DNA of 64,000 nt, from positions 3,720,001-3,784,000 of the forward strand of contig JAGMVK010000001.1 in the NCBI GenBank assembly GCA_020747065.1, written 5' to 3'. This stretch comes from Cadophora sp. MPI-SDFR-AT-0126 (taxonomy: Eukaryota > Ascomycota > Leotiomycetes > Helotiales > Ploettnerulaceae). Below the pieces are notes generated by a model that did no database searches, was not told where the DNA came from, and was given only the letters and a program-made list of their open reading frames with translations. This document shows positions 10,952 to 22,846 of the stretch, one piece after another. Made by a program: the position numbers and the translations under genes. Numbering within the stretch: the first letter of the stretch is position 1; each line of letters opens with the position of its first letter.

Positions 10952-11884
10952 CTACAACTCTCCAACACCATGCGCCTGAATCTTCTGCACATCCCTCGCA
11001 CTCTCCTCACTAATCAACAGCAGCTCATCCATCTGCTCCTTGCTAACCTTCAAGTCCCGCCCACTAACCCACCACCTCTTCCCCTCCGTACAAGGCGGCG
11101 TAGTCAAGCTCCCTCTATAGGTCCAATAAGTCTTCAAGTTACCACTATCCGTCAACGCCTTGCGCATGTCGACCTCATGGTTGTCGAGAAGGAGGTTGGA
11201 TGTGACGTTGGGTGCACCATTAGGTCCCAGGATCTGGGCGAAGAATTCGGATTCTTCGGCGCCGACGGAAATGGGGAAACCGATTACGCCTCTTGCTGCG
11301 CCGCTGGCGTCGCCGTGGACGAGGTGGAGTTCGGCGGGGGCGGATTTGCCGTTGATGGTGTGGTCGGATGGGGTGTGGGTGTGCTGAAGAGAGTAGTTAG
11401 TAAACAGTGCTTGACATTCCGTACCCAATTCCGAATAAGTATGCAAAGGATTATGAGACTCACGAATCCAAGCAAGTAATATGTTGTCCCATTGGTAGTG
11501 AACGTCGGAGCATTAGCGGTACCGTTGAGTGAGTAAGAAGGTCCGTAGCCCCAATTTGAGAGCGTCCCGATAGCAAGAGTCTTGTAGTTGAACTTAGGTG
11601 CGTATACTTTGGAGAAAGCACCGCTGAGGTTGATAGGCGATTGCATGGTTCCGGTAGCACAAATTGGATTGTCTTGTATTCTTTTAGCAGAGTTCGAGAT
11701 CGGAATGAAAGAGTAACTGACCAACTGCCCAAGCAGCCTGGTCTGCAAAAGTCCATGTTGCACCTGCACCGTGTTCGTCCACGGGCTCATCTGCACGCCT
11801 ACCGAGAGCAGATGATGGCGGCGTGTGATCAGGGCATGCAAGGACGCTGCTGAGAGCTGCTAGAGAGACGAGTGTGCGGAACAT
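10952..11884 (-). CDS. secreted alpha-carbonic anhydrase
   Basis: Three exons on the minus strand, 11884-11722, 11672-11464 and 11383-10952, encode 267 residues. Introns of 49 and 80 nt have GT..AG ends (GTCAGT and GTGAGT donors). MFRTLVSLAALSSVLA is a signal peptide, so the enzyme should act outside the cell or in the wall, converting CO2 and bicarbonate. The three zinc histidines are visible as FHTHTPSDH (H125, H127) and ELHLVH (H144), and TTPPCTEG carries the active-site Thr. MQSPINL near the N-terminus is the usual family block. Two cysteines (ICATGT and PPCTEG) fit the disulfide of extracellular alpha-CAs. An in-frame ATG 25 codons upstream exists, but the chosen start gives the clean signal peptide. 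Length is normal for fungal alpha-CAs. No neighbour suggests a special pathway. Confidence 0.93.
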
Positions 11885-13980
11885 ATTGGTGGACTTGAAG
11901 CTGCTGGTTTGAACGAGGGAGATCTTGAAGAAGAGTGCGAGATAGACAAGAAGAGACAACTGCGAAGAGAATGTGGTGATAGTGGCGATCCAAAACTTTC
12001 ATGTCGGCGATCAGTCTTATATATCAATCATCGAGGCATTTTTGGACGGTTGCTTCTTCTCCCATCTATTTCTGGGCTCTTCGCCAGACACAGAGCAAAC
12101 ATTGACAGCCAAGAAATACTGTTAAATTTGAACGTCTCTCGATCTAGTCTCGGCGGCTCCACCAGATAGAGTGCACCTACATTTGTCGGTAAATACTTAC
12201 TCCTGGCTTCCAAAGGCTTTCTGGATTGTGTATCAGCCCTCTCCTCAAGGTTTCTTGGCAGTAAATTCTACCAGAATCACACGTATACAATCATCTTGTT
12301 TCACTGCCAAGAAAGTTGAAGGATGCATTCGGCCATCTGACCCGAGATACTGGCATGTAGAGTGCGTTAATCATCCCATGTCTTTAGCTGACATTTGGAA
12401 GTCTTGTTTTCAGCACACTATCTGGAACGTCCCAGTGATCCGAAGCGAACACACGAATTCCAGGGGCTTTCCTAGGCTCTCCGAAGCTCTCCCAGTCCCC
12501 GCCAAGGTAAATAATGTGTAAACTTGGCCACTCATTAGTTCGCTAAAGATTTGTGGATGTGAAAGGGTAAAAGAGTGAGGCTTGGAAAAGCGTTGAATCT
12601 TTTTCGGGACTGGGAATATGCATGGGCTCGCTTCACTGCCCAACTTGTTTCGTAAGTCAGGTGGGCTAATCTGAGCAGACTTGGGGTTCCAAAGATTAAG
12701 CTTTGAGCAAAAGCTCAGTGTATAGCGTCTAGATCGATCGAGTTGTTAGTGTAGTCGTTGGAATCAATCGCTTGCTCTCTAACTCTTCCATTAGATATCT
12801 GTGGTATACTCATGGTGGAGTCGCTTGACTTGGACTCTTCGAAAGCCGGTGGATTCAGACTGCTTAGCATTCAGTGACCTGACCCTAAATGCTTATTGTA
12901 TACGAGACAAGGCTTAGGGTATAATGGTAAGATTTGACGGGATAGCCTAGGTAGCGCACGTTGTTCTCTCTTCCCTCTTAGCTAAGCATGAAGGTAAAGA
13001 TCAAATCAGGATTCTGATACTTGCCAAGAACACGAGTATGCCTCTCCAAAGTATATTTGATAGAGCTCTACCTTTTGGGAAACCCCGGCCTCTTATTTTA
13101 TCATCATGCACAATCACGCCAAGATGCTGAGCCCTCATATTAAGGTCACGATCTTGGGACTGTAGGGCTGTGTTGTTTCTCCGGTAAGGGTTGCAACCCG
13201 CCAAATCGGCGTCCTCCACTACCGCCAAGAAGACATCAACATTGCTGCTCTGCGATCCTTCAGGCTGTTTTTCTGTAGCTGACAATGCGCAGAACTTTTC
13301 ATCCAATGAGGATGGCGGTGTTTGTCAGGGCGCGACATGTAGCACCTCATGCTGTAGTCATAACTAGCTAAATAATACTAGTGAGACCTGTTATCGTGCC
13401 TTCCTACCGCACATTCGTCACCAGGACTACAGTGTGGGACATACTTCCTTCCCAGCTTGCGATTGTTTCTCTGGAGATGCCCATGCGCCATTTTTTCCAT
13501 CTGATTGTGGTGGCTGTTTCTTCAAGGAACCCAAACGCAGCAATTCAGTCCGTCCAATCCAGCGCTACAACTAAGAGCCAAGAGGCTTGTTTCCTTATTT
13601 CATAGCCATGAGCTGATTTCTCTGGAGTATTTCGATCCAGCAGTCGAACCCAGAACTTGGTCTCTCCAAGATCTGTCAGTTGGCAGCCCAGAGACTTGGA
13701 CTTCTTGTTTACAACCATCAACTGGAAATTTCGGGAGTTGGGTGCGGGGAATTCAACGGCTTCTGTGCCATCATGTTGACTGTATTCGTAAATTTTCGCA
13801 ACAACCTTTCGGCCAAGCGGAAATTGGGAGATAAATGAATCAAGTGTCGTTTGCTACTTGGCTTTGCCAATTAGCAGACAAAATGCTGAATAGTACGCGA
13901 TCTGAAAGGATCGCGAAGGAGCGTAGGCCACGACTGCCATCGCCCGCAGTCAACGACTAAGTGATCAGGTCAATGCAGAA
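11885..13980. other. gene-poor intergenic stretch
   Basis: Open frames up to 116 codons on both strands (for example plus 12171-12521, minus 13001-13306, plus 13505-13834) lack motifs, and none links to a partner exon. No repeat, RNA gene or transposon fragment recognised. Confidence 0.35.
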
Positions 13981-14386
13981 AACAAAATCTACTACCCTCT
14001 CAATAATGAGCAAACACCAAACACCACTCAAATGAGAACCACACCTACACGAAATGTAGCCTTGGCGCCGCTGACTGGCCAAGAAACCCATCTCCCATGA
14101 CTCGCAAAAATCAGGCAACTTAAAGTTCAGAATCTGAAATCGTGGCTCAGTTACGAAACACGCTTACCCACATTCCACACTTTTCGGAGTTGTGCGCAAT
14201 ATGGGAAATGTCCGGACCGCGTAGCCAATACTGTGAATGATTGGCAGATGGAGCGGTCGAATCAAACGCCAAATAGAAAGTTGTCCACAATGGCTGAGCA
14301 TGTCGAAGCGAGAGTGAAAGGGGTTCGCTTATGGTAGCTGTATTCGCGCCCCTCATAGTCACTTCATCATGCTTCCTCGCCCTCAC
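13960..14386 (-). other. possible small gene of unknown function
   Basis: A 79-codon minus-strand frame from 14386 has protein-like character (SLSLRHAQPLWTTFYLAFDS, then HNSEKCGMW). At CGMW a GTAAGC donor and an ATTTCAG acceptor 34 nt apart would join it in frame to a second block beginning ILNFKLPDFCESWEMGFLAS and ending near 13960. The intron would be unusually short for this genome, where the others here are 46 nt or longer, and the 5' end is unresolved. I do not recognise the protein. Could be a degraded gene. Confidence 0.3.
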
Positions 14387-14803
14387 TTGAGGATTCTGCG
14401 AATATAATCTGAATCAGCTGTATAGCATCACAACTATATAATATCCCTTCAGTTTTCTTCCTAACCTTCTCTATCAAAACCCGAATATCAGTGCGTCCAC
14501 AAAACCTCCCCCCATCTCCTGGAATTCTTCATATAGCGGTTCCTGTGCCTACAAGAACATCCGCACGAGACAATAACATGAGCGAGGATGGAGCGCAAAT
14601 ATATACAAATATATACATAATTATTTTCAATACGCCTGCCATTCCTTAAAATCAGACCTTGAGGTAATCCGTGTGATGCACAGCATCACTTCTTCAGTTA
14701 CCCCTCAATTCTCTCTTTCTCGCCCTCCTGCAAATGCTCATCCTCGCCCCAAACCTGACACCTGAGCTCAAGATCTTCCAGCAAATGATTGATTACTGCA
14801 AAA

Positions 14804-15778
14804 TCAGTCCATAATCACGATCTTCGCTGGTGTAGCCGCGGTCGGCGTGCATCCTGACGTTGCCTATGAAAGAAACCATGTCAGCTCGGTCCTCCAAGTC
14901 AAACTTCTCTTTCTCTTCTCAACCGAAGGTAGATTACTTCACATGAGAGTCAAAGAGAGGGGAGCAGAGTTTGGGAGACTTACAGCAGCAAGATTCTTCT
15001 TATTCTGATCAATACCCCCAGCAAAGTCCTTCTTCAGAGTCTCGACGGTCGTACCTGCCGCAACCTGTGGTTAAGTGTCAGCTATTATCCTTCAATGGCG
15101 ATTACCGGAAAGGATATACCGTATCCACGGCACCACTGGCAGGAATTGCCAGCGACATCGTCAGGTTCAGTTCCTCCGCTACGAAAGAATTCAAGTCAGT
15201 ATATCTCCAAAGAACAATAACCCCATCCAAAAACTTCCAAACTTCTTCACCTCTCCCCTTTCCCCTGCCCCCTCTTCTTCCACATCCAAGAAATCAAAAT
15301 ACAGAAAGACCAACAACTCACCCTGCGCATTGGCAACTATCGCCAACCCATCCAGCGCCGCATTCCCAGCAGGCGCCAACTTCTGATTGTTCTCACGAAT
15401 CACAATCCCTTTCGTCACAAACCCCAACAGACTCGTCTGCGTCGCTCCATAGAGCGTGACATCCAACGGGTTCTGCGCCAGCACCATACCGAGGGCGTTA
15501 ACGGTCGTGAGTTCGTTGTTTTGGTCATCGATGTTGGATTGGATTCCTGCTGCAAGGGCCAGGACTTGGGAGGAGCAAGCACCTCCTGCTGCTGTGGAAT
15601 TGGAGGAAGAAGGTGTGCCGGTTGAGGTTGGGGCGGAGGGTTTGCCTGAGGAGGCGGCCATTTCGGCGACGGAGGCTTCTTGGCGGGTTGTGAGGGTTGG
15701 AGAGAAGATGGCGGGAAGGGCGAGGGTTCCCGTGGTGAGGGAGAGGATTAAGAGACTGGAGACGGTTATGAGTTGCAT
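14804..15778 (-). CDS. small secreted protein
   Basis: Four exons on the minus strand, 15778-15322, 15178-15120, 15064-14984 and 14863-14804, encode 218 residues. All joins are in phase (introns 143, 55, 57-codon-free, 120 nt class, GT..AG). The N-terminus MQLITVSSLLILSLTTGTLA is a signal peptide. A Ser/Thr-rich linker (residues about 40-65) follows, then a helical domain with GGACSSQVLALAAGIQSNID, LDVTLYGATQTSLLGFVTKG and IRENNQKLAPAGNAALDGLA. The C-terminus is LKKDFAGGIDQNKKN and SGCTPT. Two cysteines bracket the domain and probably pair. It belongs to a family of small secreted proteins shared by many Pezizomycotina that I cannot name functionally. Similar proteins are often listed among wall-associated or effector-like candidates, but nothing in the sequence proves a role. 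Confidence 0.82.
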
Positions 15779-18359
15779 CTTGACGGCTGTGCTTGGTCGT
15801 TAGGGCGGATTTGCGTTGTGCGGTGCTATGATGTATTGTTTGGCTTGGTTGGATGGTTGATTCAGTTTATTATTGACCAGAAAGGTACGTAAAGATCGAA
15901 TATGAAGAAGAACTCTTGTTGGCGAAAGAAAGGTACTCAATACAGAAGAGAAGAAGTGAGAGTGGAAATGACGGATCAACCAATCAATAAAACAGACTCA
16001 GAAAACACAACAAGAAGCTATAGTAGACAAAACATAGGCGGGATGAAAGGGGGAGTCTCTTCATACATATACCATCCCACCAGTCAATTAACTTTGACGA
16101 AGACGTCCTGCACCAGACCTGCATCCATTGCATATGCTTTCCCTCTATCCCACCGGAAACCAACACATTTCCCAGCATAAAAGGTACAGTCCACCTCTCA
16201 CACACAAAATTAACCTTTCATCCCCCAACACCGTGAGACATCCACAGTGCGGTCGCGGTATGAGGAGAAGTCTATTCGTCTAGCTTCGGCACTAGAAGCA
16301 CCTCCGCACCCTACCGGGTGAATATCAGCCACTCAGCACTCTCATCTGATGTCTGTCAAAAAAAGTCTAATGGGTATAAGCTACCGCTCAAGCTTTGGAT
16401 GAAGCGGTCGATGTACTGAGTTTTGTTAGAGTGTGGGTGATGTTTGGATGTTGATGCGGGCGCGTTGAACGTAAGGTGTGTGCTGTAGGCGGGTGTAGAA
16501 GAAAGACAGCGGTTTGGTTGGTGCTTGACAGAAGGCCCTTATTGTGCAGGACGGTACTACCGTATTGCGCCGTTACTTTTCGGAACAAGTGACAGAGGAC
16601 GTACAGTAATTTCAATGCAAGATTATTCTCCTGAAGGCTTGTTGCGAAAGAAGCAAAAGCTTGAGAAAAAGCTTCCCCTTTCCGTTCCACGCCAAATCCT
16701 CGCTTAACATCCATCTCGCTCCCTCGCATTCGAGTTGAGGGACTATACAAAAATCTTTGGAAATAAACTAATTTTCCATCTCGCCGACTCCCCAACGAGC
16801 GATAAAAATAATGCTCAAATTAGCAAGTAATCAATCAAATCAATCAATCATAGAAATTCCAACCGACAAACAATTGGAGAGGGAATTTTGCAGACAGACC
16901 ACGCAAACTCAAAATCTAATAAGCTTTCTCCCACCCGTTTCACACTCGAACTGCTCCCTCGGCACCGCGTTTCACCGGCTCTTTCTCCTAAAAGCCTAAT
17001 CTTGCCTCCTCTTCTCTAAGCTTCAGGCTTCGATCCCTATGCGAAACACAGACTTACTCCTTTGTGGTCTTGCTTACCATAAGTACAAAATCCCTTGAGC
17101 AAAGCGCATCGCTTCAAAATTCCACCTAGTGACCCTCCCACGGCCTTCTCGCGCGCCATCTTAACCCACTCGCGGCCATTGGGAATGTTAGTGTTGTACA
17201 CTAGGTCACAGAACAACACACTTCCCTCCATAAAACCCATGCTTGAGTAATTTCTTTGAAAAAAGGACATCACCCTGCTTCTTCAACAGTTGAGGATCTT
17301 CATCACTCACTGATCAACATCGTATCGTCGTTCAAGAAGCACTGAACTTTACCCCAGATCCTATCTTCCCTACAAATCTTTCTCTCGCCACTCCCCTAAA
17401 GGTAATTGTAATAATTTCATCCCATCCCATCCCTCCCCTCCCATCCTATCTGACCTACGGCCTACCCAATCAAACCAAAATTTAATTTCAACATGAGGGG
17501 GTCTCAATAAGATCCGACGCGGCTTGATCGTCCGTACTGTGAGTACTGTCGAACATAGGACAGAACACTCATCTCGCACGCAGCTATGCAACACTGTGCT
17601 ATATATCGTAAAGAAAGAGCTAAAATCGGAAGTTAGAGATTGACTGAAACAAAAGAAAGGAGTATACTATTTTTTAACAACATATCTCTCCGTGAATTAA
17701 TCTTCTTTTTAAATCTCCGCGATAAGACTAGACTATGCATATTGCACCTTCCTCGCTCTGGTAGGCGGCCTTATTTACGTCACATTGTGAGGCGTGGAAT
17801 TCAGCGAAGTCGCTGAAAGCCGGACAAGAAATGCATATCTTATGATTTTACAAAATGGTTTTCGGTCCCTCATCAACATTGTTAAGGGAGAATGGGCATT
17901 TGACTGTGGAGTACTATTCTTTGAAGACAAGGAAGGTTGCCCTGAAGCCCGTTGTGTCGGCCGATTTCTGGCAATACCAGTACCAGATCAATACGAAAAC
18001 GCACCAACCTGGAACCCCCGGGTGTTACTAGAACTGGGCATCATTACACGATGCTTGTGCCACTCAGCTTGTCGTCGAAAACCAACAAGCTTCGGATCTC
18101 ACTTGATATCTGAGCACACATGTGATTATGCACGTCTGCCTCGCAGCCTCACTTTCACTTCACCGCTGCCATGAGTTGTCCCCATTTCGAAGATTCGATC
18201 CATTGAACTTCTTCAAATCTTACAGAAAGATCCGTGCTCTTTTGTCGCGCGAAACCAGTTAGCGACACTACTTCCACATCGTCTTCGATTCTCAGTCTCA
18301 CAACATTACACCGCATCAGCTAAGGCTGGATGCGATAGTCAACTACAAGATCAGCCACA
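15779..18359. other. intergenic, no supported gene
   Basis: Frames such as plus 15902-16180, minus 16388-16795 and plus 17794-18174 (126 codons) carry no recognisable motif. The last ends 180 bases before the HET gene and could be part of its leader. A CT/pyrimidine-rich segment lies at 17420-17450. Confidence 0.35.
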
Positions 18360-20240
18360 ATGGAGGACAGCAAATCCATTCCAATTTTAACATACACTCC
18401 TCTCAGTCGCTCCGAATCTGTTCGAGTCCTGCTCCTTCACCCCTCCGAAAATCACTCATCACCGCTTCTATGCGACTTGCTGCTTGATGATCGGGACGAA
18501 ATGCTGCTCGACCCTGATTCAAAAAGGAGATACGAGGCTGTCTCTTATACCTGGGGTGATCCAATCTTTTCCCACGAGATAATCTGTCATGATGGAACTG
18601 CGCGCCTAGCGATCACACCAAATGTCGATTCCCTTCTCAGATATATGCGCAAGAAGAAAGATAGCCGCAGACTCTGGATCGATGCCATCTGCCTGAACCA
18701 AGCCGATAATGATGAGAAACGGATCCAAGTTGGTCTCATGGGTGATATTTACAGACAAGCTAGGAAGGTGCATGTCTGGCTAGGAGATGGACATGGCTTC
18801 GGAGAGGAGACCGGCACAGAGTCTCAGCAGACAGATCGGAACGATCTGCCCAAATTCATCGGCCTCTTACGTGCGATAAGCGTGTTGAAGCTGGAACCCG
18901 TCAAGCAGAAATCCCCTCCTTTCAGCACTGCCAGGAGCCCTTCCAGGGTATCAGTACGGGAGACTATCTTGAAGTTCTTTCCTAACGATAAAGAGCTTTA
19001 CGTGCAGGCTCAGGAGTTCCTCCACTCGCCTTGGTTCCAGCGACGATGGACGATACAAGAGGCCGCTTTGAATGATCAAACCATTGTCAGGGTTGGATCA
19101 TCCAAAATCTCATGGGAAAACATGTCAAATGCTCTAGAGGTTCTGCAAAGTGGTCTTGCTATGAAGCCAGCACTAGACGCACAGGCACTGGGTGCCCTAA
19201 ATACTGCTCTATCAATTCGATCTCAACCTGAGACAGTTCTAGATTTGCTGTACAAATACCACGAGGCTCAGTGTTGTGACCCAAGAGACCGTATTGCGGC
19301 GCTTCTAAGTGTGGCGAGTGGTCCCCTTGCGCAATGGACCCCAAATTATGACACTTCATGGGCACTGAACTATAAAGACTTTACACTGTGTGCTTTACAC
19401 AACGGGTTTGTCGGAGACGTCTTTCAACACCTTACAATGTTTGGAGGTCTGTACCACAAAGAGGTGCCGTCATGGGTCCCAGATTGGAGTTGTCGTAGAC
19501 TCTCTAAGGAATGGCTCTCCGACGTGACTATAGCTTTAAGAAATTTTGACGCGCGGTGGGCCTTTTCCGTCGAACGGAGCTTGCCAGTCCTGAGTTTCGG
19601 ACCACTGTGGTGCGCTAATATTGCTTGCGTGTTCGATCGCCCAGGCGACATGAACCCTCAAACACTACGCGATTTTTTTTCATCATATATGGATTCTGAA
19701 ACTACGTACAATTCGTCACGGTTTACGAGCAGAGGAGAAGTACACCGGCGTAATATTTCGGCGTTGGAGATTCTCGTTTCTGTAGCAATGGATAGGCCTC
19801 ATTCAGTACCCTGGGCAGATGCGGTTCAAAGCAACAGGATCATCGGACCCGATCTTGCCACCACTCGAAAAGCAGTCAAGATCTGGCTATCAGGAGGAAA
19901 GCTCGAGCTCGATTTGGAAAGAGAGTTGATCCGGGCTCTACAAGCGCTGTTACGGTCGCATACATTCTTCAAGTTACACAACAGGGGTGGCAAGACGAAC
20001 ATTTGGGGGCTAGCAGCGTATGAAATCCAAATCGGAGACATTTTAGCTGAAACTCATCGATATTCGAGCGGCGGAGAAGCTATGATATTGAGGCGCCAGG
20101 CTCCAGAAGTCCCAGAGGTTCCCCAAAGTACATCCGACTTTTTTAGGATTGTTGGTTTCTGCGGCTATGATGTTACTGGCAAGAATAAGAAACATTTTGT
20201 TAGAAAATTTAAGGTACATAAACAGCTTAAGCTGGTTTGA
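18360..20240 (+). CDS. HET-domain (heterokaryon incompatibility) protein
   Basis: A single exon of 626 codons. The HET domain is complete in its landmark blocks: YEAVSYTWGDP (residues 58-68), LWIDAICLNQADNDEK (105-120), MGDIYRQARKVHVWLG (127-142) and RRWTIQEAAL (228-237). The C-terminal part has DPRDRIAALLSVASG and PSWVPDWS, normal for this family. HET proteins act in non-self recognition between fungal strains and can trigger cell death on fusion. Some HET domains are TIR-like. Which partner this one recognises cannot be told, since most family members are orphan. No signal peptide or membrane segment. The start is the first ATG and lies about 57 codons before the first conserved block, as usual. 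A second, broken HET gene lies at 44-45 kb but is not an obvious duplicate. Confidence 0.92.
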   Translation: MEDSKSIPILTYTPLSRSESVRVLLLHPSENHSSPLLCDLLLDDRDEMLLDPDSKRRYEAVSYTWGDPIFSHEIICHDGTARLAITPNVDSLLRYMRKKKDSRRLWIDAICLNQADNDEKRIQVGLMGDIYRQARKVHVWLGDGHGFGEETGTESQQTDRNDLPKFIGLLRAISVLKLEPVKQKSPPFSTARSPSRVSVRETILKFFPNDKELYVQAQEFLHSPWFQRRWTIQEAALNDQTIVRVGSSKISWENMSNALEVLQSGLAMKPALDAQALGALNTALSIRSQPETVLDLLYKYHEAQCCDPRDRIAALLSVASGPLAQWTPNYDTSWALNYKDFTLCALHNGFVGDVFQHLTMFGGLYHKEVPSWVPDWSCRRLSKEWLSDVTIALRNFDARWAFSVERSLPVLSFGPLWCANIACVFDRPGDMNPQTLRDFFSSYMDSETTYNSSRFTSRGEVHRRNISALEILVSVAMDRPHSVPWADAVQSNRIIGPDLATTRKAVKIWLSGGKLELDLERELIRALQALLRSHTFFKLHNRGGKTNIWGLAAYEIQIGDILAETHRYSSGGEAMILRRQAPEVPEVPQSTSDFFRIVGFCGYDVTGKNKKHFVRKFKVHKQLKLV

Positions 20241-21312
20241 CGGGTTATACTGTATGTTTCATGAACTATGGAATCAATAGGCGGTCATTACAGATTGCAC
20301 CGCAAAATGAGCTGAAGCGTACGGCAAGAGACCGGAGTTAGACATCAATGATAAGCGTTCCTAACAATATACAGACAAGGAGGACATGAAGTTCATTATA
20401 CAAATAGAACCCCCTGTAAGTCAACGAGGTTTTGAGCTTGCCGGTCCATGACCAGGGATCCTCATGTCATTTAGCTGTCAGCGGGAAAACTTTCCGCGCT
20501 ATATCTACACCAGACAAAAAGACATTCTCAAGTATCTGCATGCCACTGCTTCTGTTCCTTTTGTTCGTATCGCTGTAAACAATTTTCCGTACCAGGTTTA
20601 CAAGATTGTGAGATCCGGAGCTCTAATCTTTCTCCATAGTATCAAATCTCCATTATTTTCCGGGTAAGTTACTAATTCGGATCTCAACGTCTTCCCAGAA
20701 CGCTAGTCATTCTGCCCTAGCAACTCCAAAAGCTTTGATGAATTTCACTTCGACGATTGTATTTGGGATTATACGACATCTTTTCCACACCATCTAAGCT
20801 GAAAGCTTACCTCTGGTATCTGGCTATCATACGGCGTGAAATGTGTTTTCCTGATACTCACCTCCCTTTGACCGCGAGACGATGCCTTAACACCTCCCCA
20901 CGACATCTCTTGCAAACCTATTTCAAAGTCTAAGATCAAGTCAATTACGCACTACACTTCAAGTATTTATCGAAGAGACGCAAATAAACATGGCGACTTC
21001 GCTTAGACACACACGATTTGACACGAAACTCATAAGAACTCTGTAGTTCTTCCGCGCCTCCTTCTTTCTATACCTTAATCACTCTTCTCTTCAGAACCTA
21101 CGATTCAATTACCTTTGCCGAAGTCCCCAAGCCCGAGGATTACCACGTTTATTATCTCGAAAGAACGAAAAACACACTCTGTACTAGGCCACGAAACTCG
21201 TAATACGTTGAGTCTTTGAGAGCGTCGAATGCGACAAAGAGTTTATGACAAGTCTAGTACGAAGGAAACGAGGAAGGCAAAAGACTAGAAGATTAAAAAG
21301 AGAGAGGCTTCT

Positions 21313-21336
21313 TATATATATATATATATATATATA
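21313..21336. repeat. (TA)12 microsatellite
   Basis: Twelve perfect TA units. Confidence 0.95.
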
Positions 21337-21435
21337 GCTTCAATACTAATTCAAAGCCAAGCCGACTTGTAATCACTGAATCTGAACAATCGTCCGTATA
21401 GAAAGGGGGGACGTTCAAAGCAGGATTGAAATTTG

Positions 21436-21436
21436 A

Positions 21437-21463
<27 letters not shown>
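21436..21463. repeat. A28 homopolymer
   Basis: An uninterrupted run of 28 A. It could be a poly(A) tail relic of a retroposed transcript, but no gene-like sequence precedes it and I saw no flanking duplication. Confidence 0.9.
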
Positions 21464-21467
<4 letters not shown>

Positions 21468-22213
21468 AAGATGAAAAGAAAGACAAAAGGAAGTCGAATT
21501 AAGTTAAGTAATAAAAGATTTCTGAGTTTTTAAGGTGTTTATAAAGATAAAGATACACTATAGCATCTGTATACATTTCACTCTTCTTCACCACTTAATT
21601 ACGTATATCACCTCCCCTCCCCCCGCCTCGGCAACCCACTTTCTCCTTCTCTTCTCTTCTACTCTTTAAAATAACTATAACTCTATCTCTATTACTATCT
21701 CTTCCACTTCTTAAACCCTAATCAACATTATCTTCCTTTCCAAAACCCCTTCTCCAAGCACCTTGAGCGTACCTACTCATACCACATTCCCCCTCCTCCT
21801 TTTCCCTCTCCCCTAAAGAAAAGAAAACCACGATTACACAAATACCGCATACCACTTTTGCATAAGCATTTAAACTTTTCTTCTCTATGTATATTGAAAA
21901 ATCCCTTGATTCGATTACCCCCCACCGTTTCTTGCACTTAACTGTTAAAAATCCCCCTTCCTCTCTCGCCCTCTCTCTCTCTCTGAAAAAAAGAGAAGAG
22001 GAATTATTACTTTCACTCCTATCGTCCTGCCACTCCTTCTCCTACTCCTATCCCTTCAATCTTCCACGCAACCAAAATAAGACAATCCAATCCAACTCAA
22101 CTCAATTCAACTGACCCACCCACTCGCGACTCGAAGTTGATCGAAAAACTTCCATTGTATCGCCAACCAATTAATTGGCTATACATGTGTCGTATATATA
22201 CAAATCATACATT

Positions 22214-22237
22214 CACACACACACACACACACACACA
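22214..22237. repeat. (CA)12 microsatellite
   Basis: Twelve perfect CA units. Confidence 0.95.
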
Positions 22238-22846
22238 TAGACACAATACAATTCAAAACCAACAATTCTATATACAGCCCCTCTGATTTCCATCCAATCC
22301 TCCTATACGAATCATAGCGGATCACTCACTCATATACCCGTTTTCACATGTCCAATGCCAGATCCTCAGACCTTTTCCTCTCTAAACTTTCCTTCCCTAC
22401 AACGAACCCAAGCCAACCAAGGCTAATTCATCGCACATTTACAGTCAAGTTAAATCATACGATAGATACAGAATATCATGCTGTCCACTCTTCTCATCCT
22501 TCGTACTTCGCATGAAGAGTCTAACGACCTTCCTTCCATCCACAAGCGATTGCCTGCCTTCCCACTGCAGTCACTCAAAAGCGGCTTGGCTATCCGTTCC
22601 CGGTTCAAGTTGAAGTCCTTAAGCTCTGAGTCGAATATCTGCTGGGGCGGCTCGAGGCGGCTCCATCCTATGCAGTCCTGTTATCCTTCTTTCCCTTTCG
22701 GTTGTTTCCAGGCCGTGCTGTGACGAGTTGGGTACTGATCCCCAGTCTACTCTGTTCTGTTCTGTTCTTCGTGTTCTGCCCATTCACAGTTTCCCATCCG
22801 TGGGTTACCATGTGATAAAGTCGATGTATCTCCATACGTTTCTCGC

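Larger units (their letters stand above)
20241..22846. other. intergenic block rich in simple repeats and pyrimidine tracts
   Basis: No gene seen. The stretch holds (TA)12, A28 and (CA)12 microsatellites, and a CT-rich region from about 21590 to 22110 with many short C and T runs on the plus strand. It separates the stop of the HET gene from the stop of the minus-strand fusion gene, so both 3' ends point into it. Confidence 0.6.

Noticed and set aside
21436..21463. A28 as evidence for a retrotransposed gene
   Set aside because: No coding remnant or target-site duplication beside it. Treated as a simple homopolymer.
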